NCBI GenBank assembly: GCA_017885175.1
Contig: JAFNGP010000223.1
Location: forward strand, 2,054-8,485
Length of the DNA stretch: 6,432 nt
DNA from: a bacterium
GTDB taxonomy: Bacteria; Krumholzibacteriota; Krumholzibacteriia; Krumholzibacteriales; Krumholzibacteriaceae
Direction: 5' to 3'
A program made the translations under genes and the position numbers. The notes under the pieces are model-generated. The model was not told the origin of the DNA. It searched no databases and was given only the letters and a program-made list of their open reading frames with translations. The stretch's first letter is position 1. Every line of letters starts with the position of its first letter. Below, piece after piece: positions 5,381 through 6,432 of this stretch.

Positions 5381-6432
5381 ATGTCACGTCTTTTCATTTT
5401 CCTCTTCGCCATCGGTCTTCTGGCGTCAACCGCCGCAGCCGCTCCTAAAGAGGCCGCGAATCCTCGCGATCCCGTCCTGAATTTCGAGTATGTCTGGAAA
5501 AGCCTCGATAGAAATTACGCCCAGTTCGGCGTCAAGAACGTCGACTGGGACGCCTTGTACAGGGTCTACCGGCCGAAGGTCACGCCGGCGACCACCGACG
5601 AGGAGCTGTGGAACATCATTCTCGACATGATGCGGAACCTGAACGACGGCCACGTTTGCCTGGCCGACGAGAAGCGGCGCAACTGCGGCGGGGTGCAGGA
5701 CGCCCGCGAGCCGGACGATTTCTCCCTGGATCTCGTGAGGTCGAAATACCTGAAGGGCGGCGCTACGGATACGCTGAAGGGGAGCTTCACCTACGGCTGG
5801 CTCGCCGATGGAATCGGTTACATGCACTTCAGCCACTTCAAGGCGGGGGCCGGGCCGACGACCCAGGCGCTCGACGCGGCCCTCGGGAAGCTCGCCGGCG
5901 CCCGGGCCATGGTTGTCGACGTGCGCGGCAACCCGGGAGGCTCGGGCAAAACGGAGGAGTATGTGGCGAACCGGTTCGCCGACCGCAAACGGAACTTCAT
6001 GCAGTCGCAGACACGTTACGGCCGCAAGCACGATGACCTGTGGCCGGTGGAGTACCGCAACGTCGAGCCCGGCGGCCCGGCGCAGTTCACGCGGCCCACG
6101 ATCCTTCTCGCGCACCGCTTCAGCGCAAGCAGCGCCGATATCTTCGCGCTCGCCATGCGCACGCTTCCCCACGTCACCATGGTGGGGGATCTCACCGAGG
6201 GCGCCTTCTCGGCGCAATACCCGGACAAGATGCCGAACGGCTGGACCATGTGGGTCGCCTTCAAGGTCATGCGGGACGAGAACGGCGTCTGCTGGGACGG
6301 GATCGGCGTGCCTCCCGACATTCGAATCGTGAACACGCCGGAGGACGTCGCCTCGGGCACCGACCGCGTGCTGGAATTCGCCCTCGATCTTCTCGAGAAG
6401 GGGGCTCCTGCGCCGCAGGACGAAGCGGCCGG
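5381..6432 (+). CDS. Exported S41-family serine peptidase, tricorn/IRBP-like (3' end outside window)
   Basis: The frame runs open from the ATG at 5381 to the window end, giving 350 residues. The N-terminus is a signal peptide (hydrophobic residues 4-16, then STAAAA before PKEA), so the protein acts in the periplasm or beyond. An N-terminal helical cap (about 30-85) leads to NDGH with likely catalytic His91. The core has MVVDVRGNPGGSG (177-189), the oxyanion-hole region, and the nucleophile segment RFSASSADIFA with Ser250. In C-terminal processing proteases a Lys follows in the T-x-G-K motif; here it is TEGAF, with Ala275. That makes it resemble tricorn-core and IRBP-like S41 members, which use Ser, His and Glu. 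The Glu position appears to be Asp306, in WDGIGVPPDI. His and Ser are only 159 residues apart, so no PDZ domain seems to be inserted. The ending GTDRVLEFALDLLEK is typical of the family's C-terminus, so few residues are probably missing. Its substrate is unknown; the upstream neighbour is another exported peptidase. Confidence 0.87.
   Translation, partial: MSRLFIFLFAIGLLASTAAAAPKEAANPRDPVLNFEYVWKSLDRNYAQFGVKNVDWDALYRVYRPKVTPATTDEELWNIILDMMRNLNDGHVCLADEKRRNCGGVQDAREPDDFSLDLVRSKYLKGGATDTLKGSFTYGWLADGIGYMHFSHFKAGAGPTTQALDAALGKLAGARAMVVDVRGNPGGSGKTEEYVANRFADRKRNFMQSQTRYGRKHDDLWPVEYRNVEPGGPAQFTRPTILLAHRFSASSADIFALAMRTLPHVTMVGDLTEGAFSAQYPDKMPNGWTMWVAFKVMRDENGVCWDGIGVPPDIRIVNTPEDVASGTDRVLEFALDLLEKGAPAPQDEAA

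Noticed and set aside
5426..6217. A 263-codon minus-strand open frame opposite the S41 gene
   Set aside because: The plus strand carries clear S41 motifs with signal peptide and ribosome binding site; the antisense translation shows no recognisable domain.

Overview
The window reads as chromosomal DNA of a GC-rich Gram-negative (diderm) bacterium. The evidence is an LPS-core-type glycosyltransferase, two exported proteins with signal peptides, and a protein ending in an outer-membrane beta-barrel with a terminal Phe. The M1 peptidase resembles subfamily members I associate with Bacteroidota/FCB-type and uncultured candidate-phylum lineages. I cannot name the phylum from this sequence alone. 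All four genes lie on the + strand, and no RNA gene, CRISPR array or insertion sequence is visible.

Layout. (1) Positions 1-642 hold the 3' part of a family-2 glycosyltransferase of the WaaE/KdtX type, which would act in LPS or oligosaccharide assembly at the inner membrane. (2) 30 bp later, at 673-2031, is a complete but divergent biotin carboxylase (AccC-like), probably in the same operon. No biotin carrier or carboxyltransferase gene is in view. (3) A 122-bp gap (2032-2153) carries a possible extended -10 promoter and a good ribosome binding site. (4) Positions 2154-5156 encode a 1000-residue protein: signal peptide, M1-type zinc metallopeptidase with intact HEXXH-X18-E, an all-beta linker domain, and a C-terminal half of about 390 residues that looks like an Omp85/BamA-family beta-barrel (LRGY motif, C-terminal Phe). 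The barrel contains a recent-looking 22-residue tandem duplication. (5) A 224-bp gap (5157-5380) holds a GC-rich hairpin, a perfect TATAAT box and a ribosome binding site. (6) From 5381 to the window end is an exported S41-family serine peptidase of the tricorn/IRBP-like type, cut off at the edge.

The first two genes and the last two look like separate transcription units, and arginine codon choice changes between them. The second pair are both exported peptidases, which suggests extracytoplasmic protein or peptide processing. The most interesting object is the M1 peptidase fused to an Omp85-like barrel, a predicted outer-membrane-anchored or self-translocated peptidase. Its architecture is analogous to patatin-Omp85 (type Vd) proteins but carries an aminopeptidase-type passenger and no visible POTRA domain.
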